Assembly (NCBI RefSeq): GCF_041361345.1
Contig: NZ_JBGKAD010000001.1
Location: 1,674,001 to 1,738,000, forward strand
Origin: Halobaculum sp. MBLA0147
GTDB lineage: Archaea; Halobacteriota; Halobacteria; Halobacteriales; Haloferacaceae
Reading direction: 5' to 3'
Length of the DNA: 64,000 nucleotides
The notes below the pieces were generated by a model. The model was given only the letters and a program-made list of their open reading frames with translations. It ran no database searches and was not told the origin of the DNA. The translations under genes were made by a program, and so were the position numbers. The first letter of the stretch is position 1. Every line of letters starts with the position of its first letter. This document shows positions 16,956-25,240 of this stretch, piece by piece.

Positions 16956-17768
16956 CTACTCGCGGTGGTCGTTCAGTCGGTCGCGGAGTCGGCGTGCGGC
17001 GCGGCCGGCGGCCTTGTGGAACTGCTCGCCACCGGTCTCGTCGGCGAAGATGATCCCGCGCGAGGAGTTCACCAGTCCGACACCGTCGGCCAACCCGTGT
17101 TCGACGGCCGCCTCCGCGTCCCCGCCCTGTGCGCCGACACCGGGGACGAGGAAGGGGAGTTCCGGGACTGCCTCGCGGAGTTCCTCGAGCTCCTCGGGCG
17201 CGGTCGCGCCGACGACCAGTCCCACGTTGTCGCGGTCGTTCCACAGCTCCGCCAGCGCCGCGACACGGCGGTAGAGCGGCTCGCCCGAGTCGAGCGCCAG
17301 CGTCTGGAGGTCCGCTCCGCCGGGGTTCGAGGTGCGGCAGAGCACGAACACACCCTTGTCGGCCCGCGAGAGGAACGGCTCCAGGGAGTCACGGCCGAGG
17401 TACGGGTTCAGGGTGATCGCGTCGGCCTCGTCCAACAGCGTCGCGTACTGACGCGCCGTGTTGCCGATGTCGCCCCGCTTGGCGTCCAACAACACCGGCA
17501 CGTCCTTGCCGTGGGCGTAGGCGATGGTCTCCCTGAGCGCACGCCAGCCGTCGGCGTCCTCGTAGAAGGCGACGTTGGGCTTGTAGCAGGCCGCGTACTC
17601 GTGGGTCTCGTCGATGATCCGGCGGTTGAACGCCCACCGCGGCAGGTCGTGGTCCGACAGGTGCGCGGGGAGCTTGTCCGGGTCGGCGTCGAGACCGACG
17701 GAGACGACGGTGTCGTGGCGCTCGATCCGCTCGCGGAGCCGCTCGAAGAACTGACCGAACTCGGGCAC
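16956..17768 (-). CDS. pyrF: Orotidine 5'-phosphate decarboxylase
   Basis: A 270-residue enzyme making UMP from OMP, the last step of pyrimidine synthesis. The catalytic block DAKRGDIGNTA (D95, K97, D100) and the phosphate/ribose residues SVGLDADP, CYKPNVAFYE (K63) and VPGVGAQGGD are present. Its length and motifs fit the longer group of OMP decarboxylases (about 270-280 residues) rather than the short archaeal one. GTG 17768 is chosen because the upstream codons are not protein-like. It is upstream-adjacent to an HTH gene in the same direction, 64 bases away. Confidence 0.95.
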   Translation of the reverse strand: MPEFGQFFERLRERIERHDTVVSVGLDADPDKLPAHLSDHDLPRWAFNRRIIDETHEYAACYKPNVAFYEDADGWRALRETIAYAHGKDVPVLLDAKRGDIGNTARQYATLLDEADAITLNPYLGRDSLEPFLSRADKGVFVLCRTSNPGGADLQTLALDSGEPLYRRVAALAELWNDRDNVGLVVGATAPEELEELREAVPELPFLVPGVGAQGGDAEAAVEHGLADGVGLVNSSRGIIFADETGGEQFHKAAGRAARRLRDRLNDHRE

Positions 17769-17832
17769 GAGCGGCTCTTGCGCCGGGGTCGGCAAAGCGT
17801 TCCCGGTCCGGTGTGTCGGGCGGGTGTCTGGA

Positions 17833-18267
17833 TTACGGCTCGTCGTCGGGTGTGAATGACGCCTCGGGGACGACGGTGTCGGGTGCGACGAGTGGTTCGA
17901 CGACGACGGTGTCGTACGCGAGCACCGGCCGGTTGGCACGCCCGTCGTCGGCGAGCGACACGAGGTCGAACTCGATCAGTGTCTGGAGGTCTCGCTGTAC
18001 GGCACCCGGATCTCGATCTACCAGACGCGCTAGTTCGCGCTGTGAAGACACGTCGAACTCGTCGAGAACCCGGAGGAGTTCTCGCCGGCGCTCGGTGAAC
18101 ACGCGCTCGGCTGCCTCGTGGGAGAGGACGCGAACGTCGCCGTACCCCTCGGCGGAGAGGAGTCGCGCGTACTCGGTTCGTAGCAGCGTCCTGTCGGTAC
18201 TGGACTCGTCTGGTGTCGGGACGGACCGGCCGCTCTCGGATGGCTCGTGGTCGACTGGTTCGCTCAT
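17833..18267 (-). CDS. HVO_A0114-type winged-helix regulator (putative antitoxin)
   Basis: A 144-residue protein with a winged helix (VFTERRRELLRVLDEFDV, then SQRELARLVDRDPGAVQRDL) and the wing DDGRANRPVLAYDTVVVEP. This GRA-RPV--YD pattern is typical of a haloarchaeal DNA-binding family (HVO_A0114-like) that often accompanies TumE-type (DUF6516) toxins. The promoter shows a TATATATT-like element (about 18301-18308) and a perfect ACAACGTTGT palindrome between it and the ATG, which suggests autorepression. The divergent gene may be its partner. Confidence 0.78.
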   Translation of the reverse strand: MSEPVDHEPSESGRSVPTPDESSTDRTLLRTEYARLLSAEGYGDVRVLSHEAAERVFTERRRELLRVLDEFDVSSQRELARLVDRDPGAVQRDLQTLIEFDLVSLADDGRANRPVLAYDTVVVEPLVAPDTVVPEASFTPDDEP

Positions 18268-18279
18268 GTTTCTTCTCGT

Positions 18280-18289
18280 ACAACGTTGT
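18280..18289. promoter_or_regulatory. Palindromic operator candidate in a divergent intergenic region
   Basis: The 10-base palindrome ACAACGTTGT lies between the TATATAT element (18301-18308) and the regulator's start at 18267, i.e. at its transcription start. Binding here would block the regulator's own promoter. The rest of the 193-base intergenic region (to 18460) is AT-richer than average and contains CATTTATCC (about 18375-18383), a probable TATA for the plus-strand gene. Confidence 0.5.
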
Positions 18290-18460
18290 GCGTGGTATCA
18301 ATATATAAGACTGGCGACCACCTCGCTGTCTGGTGTTCACGACACACTACTATCCGTCGACAGTTTTCTCACCGCATTTATCCTCGCGGGATCTCGATAG
18401 AGCCGAGGAAACCGGAGCAGTCGCTCTCGATCACGAACGCACCTCCGACCAAACTGGGAG

Positions 18461-18850
18461 ATGACAGACGGAGACACGTCACCACTAGACGAGACCATCG
18501 AAGCGGCAGAGAGACGAAGTACACAGAACCCCACGCTAGGTACACATCTCGGCTACGAAGTGCTGATGGCTGTTCGGCGAGACCCACAGGGTGAACCGAA
18601 CCCCGACGACTTCGCAGTGAACCTCTACGTGAGACCCGGCAGCGGGGAGAACGTCGACATCGCGCGGATCGACACTGCACACGGATTCACGCACGTCGAC
18701 AGGTACTACCTTCCCGAGGGGCACGACCGACGGAAACACGACGAGATCGCCATCGAGACACCAGAACAGGCAGTCGTGTACGTCACCGACGGCGACCGCT
18801 GGCAGGTGTGGCTCGAACGGTACGTCGACAACCACGGAGCACCCGAGTGA
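18461..18850 (+). CDS. Small protein divergent from an HTH regulator, possible effector
   Basis: A 129-residue acidic protein. After a disordered N-terminus it has a compact domain: EVLMAVRRDP, FAVNLYVRPGSG, ARIDTAHGFTHVDRYYLPEG and a helical end (WQVWLERYVDNHG). The ID-AH-HVDRYY part recalls, only loosely, the ..DNAH..HHRH.. core of TumE-like toxins, and its neighbour is the usual type of regulator for such toxins. However the arrangement is divergent, not operonic. Codon use and GC are slightly lower than for the core genes. Function unknown. Confidence 0.6.
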   Translation: MTDGDTSPLDETIEAAERRSTQNPTLGTHLGYEVLMAVRRDPQGEPNPDDFAVNLYVRPGSGENVDIARIDTAHGFTHVDRYYLPEGHDRRKHDEIAIETPEQAVVYVTDGDRWQVWLERYVDNHGAPE

Positions 18851-18986
18851 TCTGTCGGTGTGTCGTGCCGTCCACCGTCGACCCTCAGCGGCGCCGATAC
18901 CCACCGACACGCGTCGTATTCCCCACGCGTGTCGATCACCGACGAGACCGACGCGCTTAGGCGTGTGGCCGTCCGTAACGGCGTGT

Positions 18987-19355
18987 ATGAGTGAGAGTCC
19001 GGGGTTGAGCGAGCAGTACCGGACGGCGAGCCCGTGGCCGTTGTTCGTCGCGATGGGGTTGCCGGTCTCGGAGCTCGGCATCCTCTTCGGGTTGTTCCCG
19101 GTGGCCGTCGCCGGGCTGTTGCTGTTCTGTGGCAGCGTCGCGGGGATGGTCGCGGAGTCCGGGTACGCGGCGACCCCGTGGCCGGCGGTCGCCGTGTCGG
19201 GCGTCGCCTGTCTCGGCGTGGGTGCGTGGTTCTTCTTCGGCAGCCTCGGCTTGGTCGTCCGCGGACAGGCCGTCGGTGCCGCCGGGATTCTCCTCGTGGT
19301 CGGCGCGGTCGTCGGCAAGGTCGTGTCGTTCTCGAAGCGCGACGCGGCGGTGTAG
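18987..19355 (+). CDS. Small membrane protein of the cytochrome oxidase cluster
   Basis: A 122-residue protein with three to four membrane helices (for example LGILFGLFPVAVAGLLLFCG, VAVSGVACLGVGAWFFFGSL and VGAAGILLVVGAVVGKVV). The N-terminal MSESPGLSEQYRTASPWPLF is conserved-looking. I recall similar proteins at the edge of haloarchaeal cox clusters (a DUF7541-like family, from memory), which fits the oxidase gene 740 bases downstream. A TATA-like GCTTAGG lies about 27 bases before the ATG. Confidence 0.72.
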   Translation: MSESPGLSEQYRTASPWPLFVAMGLPVSELGILFGLFPVAVAGLLLFCGSVAGMVAESGYAATPWPAVAVSGVACLGVGAWFFFGSLGLVVRGQAVGAAGILLVVGAVVGKVVSFSKRDAAV

Positions 19356-19428
19356 GTGGCGCGCAGCGAGGTTCGAGGGCTGGCGGCGAAGGGACAAGGT
19401 ATTAACCCGTCACGAGCAATCGCCGCGC

Positions 19429-19932
19429 ATGGTAGCCACGTTCGACAGGGACACGCTGTTGGACCTCCTGGTCAACGTGATCCCGCTCGTGATCATCGCG
19501 TTCTTCGTCGGTGCCTTCGCGCTGTTCGACCCCTTCCAGGGCGACAGTCTCGGCCGGGCGATCCAGTTGTTGCTGTTGCTCGCCCCGTTCGTCGCGCTCG
19601 CCGTGTTGACGTACGTCTCCGGGAAGGCGATCGCCGGCGACGAGAAGCGCGCCGAGGTGTACCACCAGGGGCAGGCGACACTGCCCGACGCCGAGCCGAA
19701 ACACGGCCACGAGGACGAGCTCGAGGCGGAGCAGACCGCCGAGGGTGAACTCGAAGCGCCGGCCGACGAGGAGACGACCGAGGCGGACGAGGAGACGGAC
19801 ACCGACACCGAGGCGGACGTGGACGACGCGGAGACGGCGGAGACGACGGCAGACGACACCGAGGCGGCGGAGGCAGACGAGACAGACACGGAGGCAGACG
19901 ACACCGAGGCGGCGGAGACGGACGACGACTGA
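19429..19932 (+). CDS. Cox-cluster membrane protein with acidic tail
   Basis: A 167-residue protein with two membrane helices (about 13-34 and 45-65) followed by a 95-residue tail made almost only of E, D, T and A (TEADEETDTDTEAD...). I recall this as a DUF6684-like family found next to haloarchaeal oxidase genes. It may be an assembly or accessory factor; nothing catalytic is visible. A TATA-like GTATTAAC (19399-19406) is about 27 bases before the ATG, indicating a leaderless transcript. Confidence 0.75.
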   Translation: MVATFDRDTLLDLLVNVIPLVIIAFFVGAFALFDPFQGDSLGRAIQLLLLLAPFVALAVLTYVSGKAIAGDEKRAEVYHQGQATLPDAEPKHGHEDELEAEQTAEGELEAPADEETTEADEETDTDTEADVDDAETAETTADDTEAAEADETDTEADDTEAAETDDD

Positions 19933-20096
19933 CGGACGACTGCCGGCAGTGCCGACGCGGTCGGGACCGTCGACTACCGGTGGTACTGGGGGTCGCCGAC
20001 GGCGTCGGGGAACGCCGGGCGACGGGCGCTACGACATTGGTAATCCACCGGACAGGACTCGAATCATTCTTGTGCGTGGGTGCCTCAGAGACGCAC

Positions 20097-21881
20097 ATGC
20101 AGGTCACTTCGCAACTAGTCCTGACGGTGTTGATGGGGGTGTTCCTCCTCGCCGTCGCCGGCTTCCTCACGCGTGTGGAGAACTGGTACTCCTACACGCC
20201 GATGGGGTCGGGCGCCGCCGGTCTCGGCGACACCGCCGAGCGGTACGTCGACGAGGAGAAGCCCGCGGGGCTCATCCGCTGGCTCACCACCGTCGACCAC
20301 AAGGACATCGGGATGCTGTACGGGTTGTACGCCGTGATCGCCTTCGTCGTCGGCGGCCTGATGGTGATGGCGATGCGCGTCGAGTTGATCACGCCGGAGG
20401 TCGACGTGCTCGGCTCGGCGACGTTCTACAACTCGCTGTTGACCAGTCACGGCATCACGATGCTGTTCCTCTTCGGGACGCCGATCATCGCGGCGTTCGC
20501 GAACTACCTGGTGCCGCTGATGATCGGCGCCGACGACATGGCGTTCCCGCGGATCAACGCCATCGCGTTCTGGCTGCTCCCGCCCGCCGCCCTGCTGATC
20601 TGGGCCGGCTTCTTCCCGGTCGACGGGATCATCCCGGCACAGACGGCCTGGACGATGTACACGCCGCTGTCGGCCGGCGGCGGCGTCGGCACGCAGGGGA
20701 ACGTCGGCGTCGACCTGATGCTGTTGGGGCTGCACCTCTCGGGGGTCTCGGCGACGATGGGGGCGATCAACTTCATCGCGACCATCGTCACGGAGCGCGA
20801 CGGGAAGGTGACGTGGGCGAACCTCGACATCTTCTCGTGGACGATCCTCACCCAGTCCGGACTGATCCTGTTCGCGTTCCCGCTGCTCGGCAGCGCCCTG
20901 ATCATGCTGCTGCTCGACCGGAACTTCGGGACGACGTTCTTCGCCGTCGGTGGCGGTGACCCGATCCTCTGGCAGCACCTGTTCTGGTTCTTCGGCCACC
21001 CCGAGGTGTACATCCTCGTGCTCCCGCCGATGGGGATCGTGAGCTACGTGCTCCCGCGGTTCTCCGGCCGGAAGCTGTTCGGATTCAAGTTCGTCGTCTA
21101 CTCCACGCTCGCGATCGGCGTGCTCTCCTTCGGCGTGTGGGCCCACCACATGTTCACGACGGGGATCGACCCGCGGCTGCGGGCCTCGTTCATGGCCGTC
21201 TCGTTGGCCATCGCGATCCCGAGTGCGGTGAAGACGTTCAACTGGATCACGACGATGTGGAACGGGAAACTGCGCCTGACGGCGCCGATGCTGTTCTGTA
21301 TCGGCTTCGTCTCCAACTTCGTCATCGGCGGCGTGACGGGCGTGTTCCTCGCCTCCATCCCGGTCGACCTGGTGCTCCACGACACCTACTACGTCGTGGG
21401 TCACTTCCACTACATCGTGATGGGTGCGATCACGTTCGCCGGTATGGCGGGGCTGTACTACTGGTTCCCGCTGTACACCGGTCGGTGGTACCAGGAGTCG
21501 CTGGCGAAGGTCCACTTCTGGCTGTGGATGGTCGGCACCAACGTGACGTTCTTCGCGATGGTGCTGTTGGGGTACGGCGGGATGCCGCGCCGGTACGCCA
21601 GCTACCTGCCACAGTTCATCACGCTCCACCAGATCGCCACCTTCGGCGCCGTGTTGCTGCTGATCGGTGGGTTCCTGTGGGTGTACAACTTCGTCGTCTC
21701 CTGGCTGGAGGGGCCGACGGTCGAGAGCGGCGACCCGTGGAACCTCGCGGACCGTGACCTGAACACGGCCGAGTGGGACTGGTTCGACCAGAAGCTGAAG
21801 ACCGCCATCGCGGACGGCGGCGACGAGGAGGACGGCGAGACGGTGCTGCCGGACGGCGGCGAGCCCGAGTCCGACGACTGA
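20097..21881 (+). CDS. coxA: Heme-copper (aa3-type) oxidase subunit I
   Basis: A 594-residue catalytic subunit reducing O2 to water and pumping protons in the cell membrane. Key ligands are visible: low-spin heme His118 (SHGITMLFL), CuB His and cross-linked Tyr in GHPEVYIL (about residue 301), the His-His pair in WAHHMF, and high-spin/low-spin heme His in HDTYYVVGHFHYIV (about 428-440). The HPEVY form marks an A-type oxidase. An N-terminal extra helix (1-23) precedes the usual core. No subunit II, III or heme-biosynthesis gene lies in this window. A short inverted repeat (GTGCGT...ACGCAC) ends at the start codon. Confidence 0.96.
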   Translation: MQVTSQLVLTVLMGVFLLAVAGFLTRVENWYSYTPMGSGAAGLGDTAERYVDEEKPAGLIRWLTTVDHKDIGMLYGLYAVIAFVVGGLMVMAMRVELITPEVDVLGSATFYNSLLTSHGITMLFLFGTPIIAAFANYLVPLMIGADDMAFPRINAIAFWLLPPAALLIWAGFFPVDGIIPAQTAWTMYTPLSAGGGVGTQGNVGVDLMLLGLHLSGVSATMGAINFIATIVTERDGKVTWANLDIFSWTILTQSGLILFAFPLLGSALIMLLLDRNFGTTFFAVGGGDPILWQHLFWFFGHPEVYILVLPPMGIVSYVLPRFSGRKLFGFKFVVYSTLAIGVLSFGVWAHHMFTTGIDPRLRASFMAVSLAIAIPSAVKTFNWITTMWNGKLRLTAPMLFCIGFVSNFVIGGVTGVFLASIPVDLVLHDTYYVVGHFHYIVMGAITFAGMAGLYYWFPLYTGRWYQESLAKVHFWLWMVGTNVTFFAMVLLGYGGMPRRYASYLPQFITLHQIATFGAVLLLIGGFLWVYNFVVSWLEGPTVESGDPWNLADRDLNTAEWDWFDQKLKTAIADGGDEEDGETVLPDGGEPESDD

Positions 21882-21979
21882 CGACTCCCGGGCCCGGCAC
21901 CGCGCTGCACCCTCGACTCGACACGACCTGCAGTTCTCGCGACGCACGACGCCGACGAGTGGCGACGCGACGCCGTGGC

Positions 21980-22066
21980 CTACTGGAAGACCAGTACGAG
22001 CCCGGTGGCGAACATGAGGAAGGCGATCCCACCCAACACGAGCCCGAGGATGTCCGTCTCGTCCAT
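21980..22066 (-). CDS. 28-residue single-helix membrane micro-protein
   Basis: A very short frame: MDETDILGLVLGGIAFLMFA followed by TGLVLVFQ and stop. It is a perfect single membrane helix with an acidic N-terminus, the pattern of tiny respiratory-complex subunits. A TATA-like TCTTAGG (about 22089-22095) sits 26 bases before the ATG, as in the other leaderless genes. It lies just downstream of coxA in the opposite direction. No homology search was possible. Confidence 0.6.
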   Translation of the reverse strand: MDETDILGLVLGGIAFLMFATGLVLVFQ

Positions 22067-22155
22067 AGTCGTCTTCCGGGCTCGGACGCCTAAGACCCGT
22101 CGGCTCGCCGGGGGAGAGCGAAGCCCCTAATCGGCCGGCGCCCGTACGCTGGGGA

Positions 22156-22440
22156 GTGACAGCAGGTACCGACGAGCAGGGGTTCGCGGGACGGCGACTC
22201 GTGGTCGTGTTGTACGTGCTCTTGGTCGGCGTCGGCGCGACCGCCGGCGTCCTCGTGGCGACGTTCGTCGACGGCCTCTCGCGGCCGGAGCTGTTCGGAG
22301 TCGTCCCCTTGCCAGCGACCGCGGTCGGGTTCGCCGTCTTCGGCGGCGTGACGATGGCGGTCGTCCTCGGCGTCCCACTCGCGGGCGTCGTCTACGTCTC
22401 GCGCCGGATCGACGACCCGCACGCCGTCGACGAGGAGTGA
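22156..22440 (+). CDS. Small two-to-three-helix membrane protein
   Basis: A 94-residue protein with hydrophobic segments at about 14-36 and 47-79 and a charged end (RRIDDPHAVDEE). It is in the region of the oxidase genes and I recall comparable cox-cluster proteins (DUF7520-like). The GTG start has a TATA-like CCCTAATC (about 22125-22132) 27 bases upstream. Role unknown. Confidence 0.65.
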   Translation: MTAGTDEQGFAGRRLVVVLYVLLVGVGATAGVLVATFVDGLSRPELFGVVPLPATAVGFAVFGGVTMAVVLGVPLAGVVYVSRRIDDPHAVDEE

Positions 22441-22582
22441 TCGAGGCGAGGGCACGTCGCGGCCCTCGACCTATTACGTGTACAAGGACACGGTCCGATA
22501 TACCCACCAGTCGAAGGTGTTCCACGTGTCCAACGTCCTTTATGGACAATCGTTAAGGATAGCGGAGTGCTGACTACGGGTG

Positions 22583-22867
22583 ATGCGAATCGAAGACACG
22601 GCAGCCGAGCTCCGGACGCACGAGTTCCCGATCACCCGCGACGACATTCTAGCCGAACACGGGGACGTGACGGTGGAGCTCGCCGACGGGAGCGACACGG
22701 TGACGGACGTGTTGGAGCGAGCCGGCGGCGAGGAGTACGCCACCTACGAGGACCTGCGTGCGGCGCTCCTGTGCGGGCTCCCGGCCGGTGCGGTCGGGCG
22801 TCGCGGCTACAGTGACCGCGACGCCCCCGCCGTCGGCGAGGAGGGGCCCACGCCGGTCTCGTTCTAG
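22583..22867 (+). CDS. DUF5789-like small haloarchaeal protein
   Basis: A 94-residue acidic soluble protein: MRIEDTAAELRTHEFPITRD, a valine/glycine middle (VTVELADGSDTVTDVLERAG) and the highly typical end AGAVGRRGYSDRDAPAVGE. This end (GRR-YSDRD-P) is what I recall for the DUF5789 (DUF2795-related) family of haloarchaea. Function unknown. The GTG at 22580 directly precedes the ATG. Upstream are two AT-rich elements (CTTTATGG and GTTAAGGATAG, 22535-22565). Confidence 0.75.
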   Translation: MRIEDTAAELRTHEFPITRDDILAEHGDVTVELADGSDTVTDVLERAGGEEYATYEDLRAALLCGLPAGAVGRRGYSDRDAPAVGEEGPTPVSF

Positions 22868-22896
22868 CCCACCGAGCAGAACGACCACAGACGCGA

Positions 22897-22944
22897 CGCA
22901 GCACGCGACACCACACACCCCGCAGCACGCGACACCACACACCC
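22897..22944. repeat. 24-base direct repeat, two exact copies
   Basis: Two adjacent identical 24-mers (22897-22920 and 22921-22944) beginning CGCAGCACGCGACACC. They lie in the noncoding stretch between the DUF5789-like gene and the P-loop gene (22868-23092), which otherwise holds no gene I can support. Confidence 0.85.
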
Positions 22945-23092
22945 GCGGGTCGCTCGGCCGTAGACGCACGACCGACGACTCGCTCTCCGTTCTGCTCTCG
23001 AAACTCGACTCACCGGTCTCTCTCTCGTCACACACTCTCCGTGTTCGATACTCCGACAGCCACGGCTCCCACGGCGGCTGCCCGTCTGGCAG

Positions 23093-23767
23093 TCACCGCT
23101 CCCACGGTGGCCGCTCGTCGGGAAGCCGGACGACACGGTCGGCCCAGGTTCCCAGCGCCCGCAGCGCCGCTCGTTCGTGTGTCGAGACGGGGTCGTCCGT
23201 GCCGAGTTCGTCGCTCTCGAAGGCGTTGGCGACGACGCAGTCGGCGTCGACACAGTAGTCGCGGAGGCGGTCGACGGCGACCCGGTCGCTCTGGAACGGG
23301 ATCGTCGCGTCGTTGACGAACACCGCACGCGGGTCCGTCGGCGCCGCGTCGAGCAGCGTCGCCGCCCGCGTCGCGTTGTCCCGTGCCAGCGCGAGCGCCG
23401 CCGCGTCGTCGTCGGCGTCGGCGCGCGGGGCGTGTGCCGCCAGCGTCCCCCGCCAGGCGGACGCGGACGGCTCGTGGAAGCGGTCGAGTCGGCCGCCGAG
23501 CAGCCGCCCGTCGCGGACGACCGCGGGTGCGAACTCGAGGACGACGACACCCTCGGGGCCGTGCCGTCGCACCCACGCCGCCAGCGCGGCGGCCGTGTGG
23601 TGGGTCTTCCCGACGTTCGAGGGACCGACGAGCAGCGTCCGCCCCGTCGGTGGCGGTGACGCCGTCTCCGTCGGCGGTGGTGTCGCCGTCTCCGCCGCGG
23701 ACGGCGACACCGACCCGGACGACGACTGCGACGCCCGTCCCGAGGACGACGACGAGGGATCGGTCAC
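23093..23767 (-). CDS. P-loop nucleotide-binding protein coupled to the Nramp-like transporter
   Basis: A 224-residue cytosolic protein. After a Ser/Pro/Thr-rich lead it has a Walker A (LLVGPSNVGKTHHTAAALAA), a strand GVVVLEFAP, and later VFVNDATIPF and DADCVVANAFESDEL, which resemble a P-loop ATPase/GTPase core, but no classical Walker B or NKxD is clear. The GTG start overlaps the stop of the transporter (GTGA), so the two are translationally coupled, which suggests that it regulates or energises metal transport or handles the metal inside the cell. It is the last gene of the group. Confidence 0.75.
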   Translation of the reverse strand: MTDPSSSSSGRASQSSSGSVSPSAAETATPPPTETASPPPTGRTLLVGPSNVGKTHHTAAALAAWVRRHGPEGVVVLEFAPAVVRDGRLLGGRLDRFHEPSASAWRGTLAAHAPRADADDDAAALALARDNATRAATLLDAAPTDPRAVFVNDATIPFQSDRVAVDRLRDYCVDADCVVANAFESDELGTDDPVSTHERAALRALGTWADRVVRLPDERPPWER

Positions 23768-25158
23768 GCGTCGACGACCCGTCGCCGCAGGCGGTCGCCG
23801 ACCAGTCCGAGCGTCGCGAGTCCGAGCCCGACCGCGAACAGCGTCACGGCGACGGACAACGGCTCCGTCGGGGGGAAGGGCGTGACGTGTCCACGGGCGA
23901 AGTTCCCGGCGAGGACCGCGGTCACGAGGACGAGCACGACCCCACCGGCGGTGAGGGACCGGGACGGGTCGGTCGGGACCCCGTCGGCGTGGAGGACGGC
24001 GAGGACGACGACCAGCGCGAACGGTGTGCCGACGAGCCCGAAGGCGAGGACGAGCACCAACAGCGGGAAGAACGCGCCGCCGACGAACGGCCCCAGCGCG
24101 GAGAGGAGCGCGAACCCGGCTAGCAACGCCCGGTAGCGATCGTCGGACACGTCGGTGTCCCAGCCGAGCGCGTCCGCGAGGACGAACGGCGGGGCGACGG
24201 TGTTCCCACCCAGCGTCGACAGCGCCGCGCCCAACAGCCCGAGCAGGAACAGCCACTCCGCACTCGCGCCGACGAGCGGCCCGAGCGCCTGCGAGGCCGA
24301 CAGCGCCGTCAGTTCGCTCGGCGCCACGTCGGCACCGGCGAAGACGCTCGCGGCGACGAGAAAGACGGCGAGACTGTACACGCCGAAGGCGACGAGCATC
24401 GAGGCGCCCACGTCGAACGTCGCCAGTCCGGCGTCGCGAGTGGTCCAGCCGCGAGCACGGATCGTGTACGTGTGCATCGTCACGAGCGTCACGTGGACCG
24501 CCCCGCCGAGGATGCCCGCGGCGACGAGCGCGCCGTCGACACCGCCCGGGAGCGACGGGACGACTCCACCGGCGGCAGCGACCGGGTCGACCGGCACGAC
24601 GGCCAGCGACGCGAGGAAGGCGACGACGACCGCCGCGACGAGCAGCTTCGCGACGGTCTCGACGAACCGGTAGCCGCGTCCGGCCAGCCCGACCGCGAGG
24701 ACGACCGCCCAGACGACACCCCAGGCACGGCCGTCGACGCCCGTCACGGCCGCCGACACGTCCGCGAGCCCCTTCGTGATGACGAGCTGTGCCAACCCCG
24801 CTGCGAGCACCGTGTCGACGACGAGCAGCCACGCCCACCGCCGGCCGAGGTGTGTCCGGACGGCGCTCACGATCCCCCGTTCCGTCGCCAGTCCGACCCG
24901 GACGGCGAGGTACTGTGCGAGACTGCCGAACAGCGCCGAGCAGATGACGACCCACAGCAGGTCGTAGCCGAACGTCGCCCCCGCGGTCACGAGACTCGCC
25001 ATCGTCGCCGGCCCGGCCGCGACCGCGCCCGCGACCCACGACGGGCCCATCGCCGACAGGTAGCCACGCCACCGCCCCGGCGACACCGCGGCGCCGATCC
25101 CCGATCGTTCGTTGCTCACGAGCCACCGGAGCCCGGCGATCGACAAGAGTGTTTTCAC
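23764..25158 (-). CDS. Nramp-superfamily transporter with altered metal site
   Basis: A 464-residue membrane protein with about 11 helices. The first helices match Nramp (SAMGPSWVAGAVAAGPATMA, then TAGATFGYDLLWVV) but the metal-binding DPGN of helix 1 is replaced by GPAT, and the helix-6 MPH is VTMHTYT. The LLGAALSTLGGN part in a later helix is also Nramp-like. So transport of Mn or Fe is doubtful; it may move another ion or substrate. GTG 25158 gives 464 residues; GTG 25119 (VSNERSG) is an alternative. It follows an SSS transporter and overlaps the P-loop gene. Confidence 0.8.
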   Translation of the reverse strand: MKTLLSIAGLRWLVSNERSGIGAAVSPGRWRGYLSAMGPSWVAGAVAAGPATMASLVTAGATFGYDLLWVVICSALFGSLAQYLAVRVGLATERGIVSAVRTHLGRRWAWLLVVDTVLAAGLAQLVITKGLADVSAAVTGVDGRAWGVVWAVVLAVGLAGRGYRFVETVAKLLVAAVVVAFLASLAVVPVDPVAAAGGVVPSLPGGVDGALVAAGILGGAVHVTLVTMHTYTIRARGWTTRDAGLATFDVGASMLVAFGVYSLAVFLVAASVFAGADVAPSELTALSASQALGPLVGASAEWLFLLGLLGAALSTLGGNTVAPPFVLADALGWDTDVSDDRYRALLAGFALLSALGPFVGGAFFPLLVLVLAFGLVGTPFALVVVLAVLHADGVPTDPSRSLTAGGVVLVLVTAVLAGNFARGHVTPFPPTEPLSVAVTLFAVGLGLATLGLVGDRLRRRVVDA

Positions 25159-25240
25159 TCGGTGGTAACACCGATTGATCGTCGACGGAGCGGGTCACGC
25201 AGCCCTCTCCCTGTCCGGGATCCGCGGCGCTCTCGTCGGC

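Noticed and set aside
20072-20096. Riboswitch or attenuator before coxA (GTGCGT/ACGCAC repeat)
   Set aside because: Only six base pairs with a 13-base loop, and a probable leaderless transcript that would not contain it.
20115-21947. 610-codon minus-strand frame opposite the oxidase gene
   Set aside because: Composition (R, H, D, E, V strings) is that of an antisense shadow of a membrane-protein gene.
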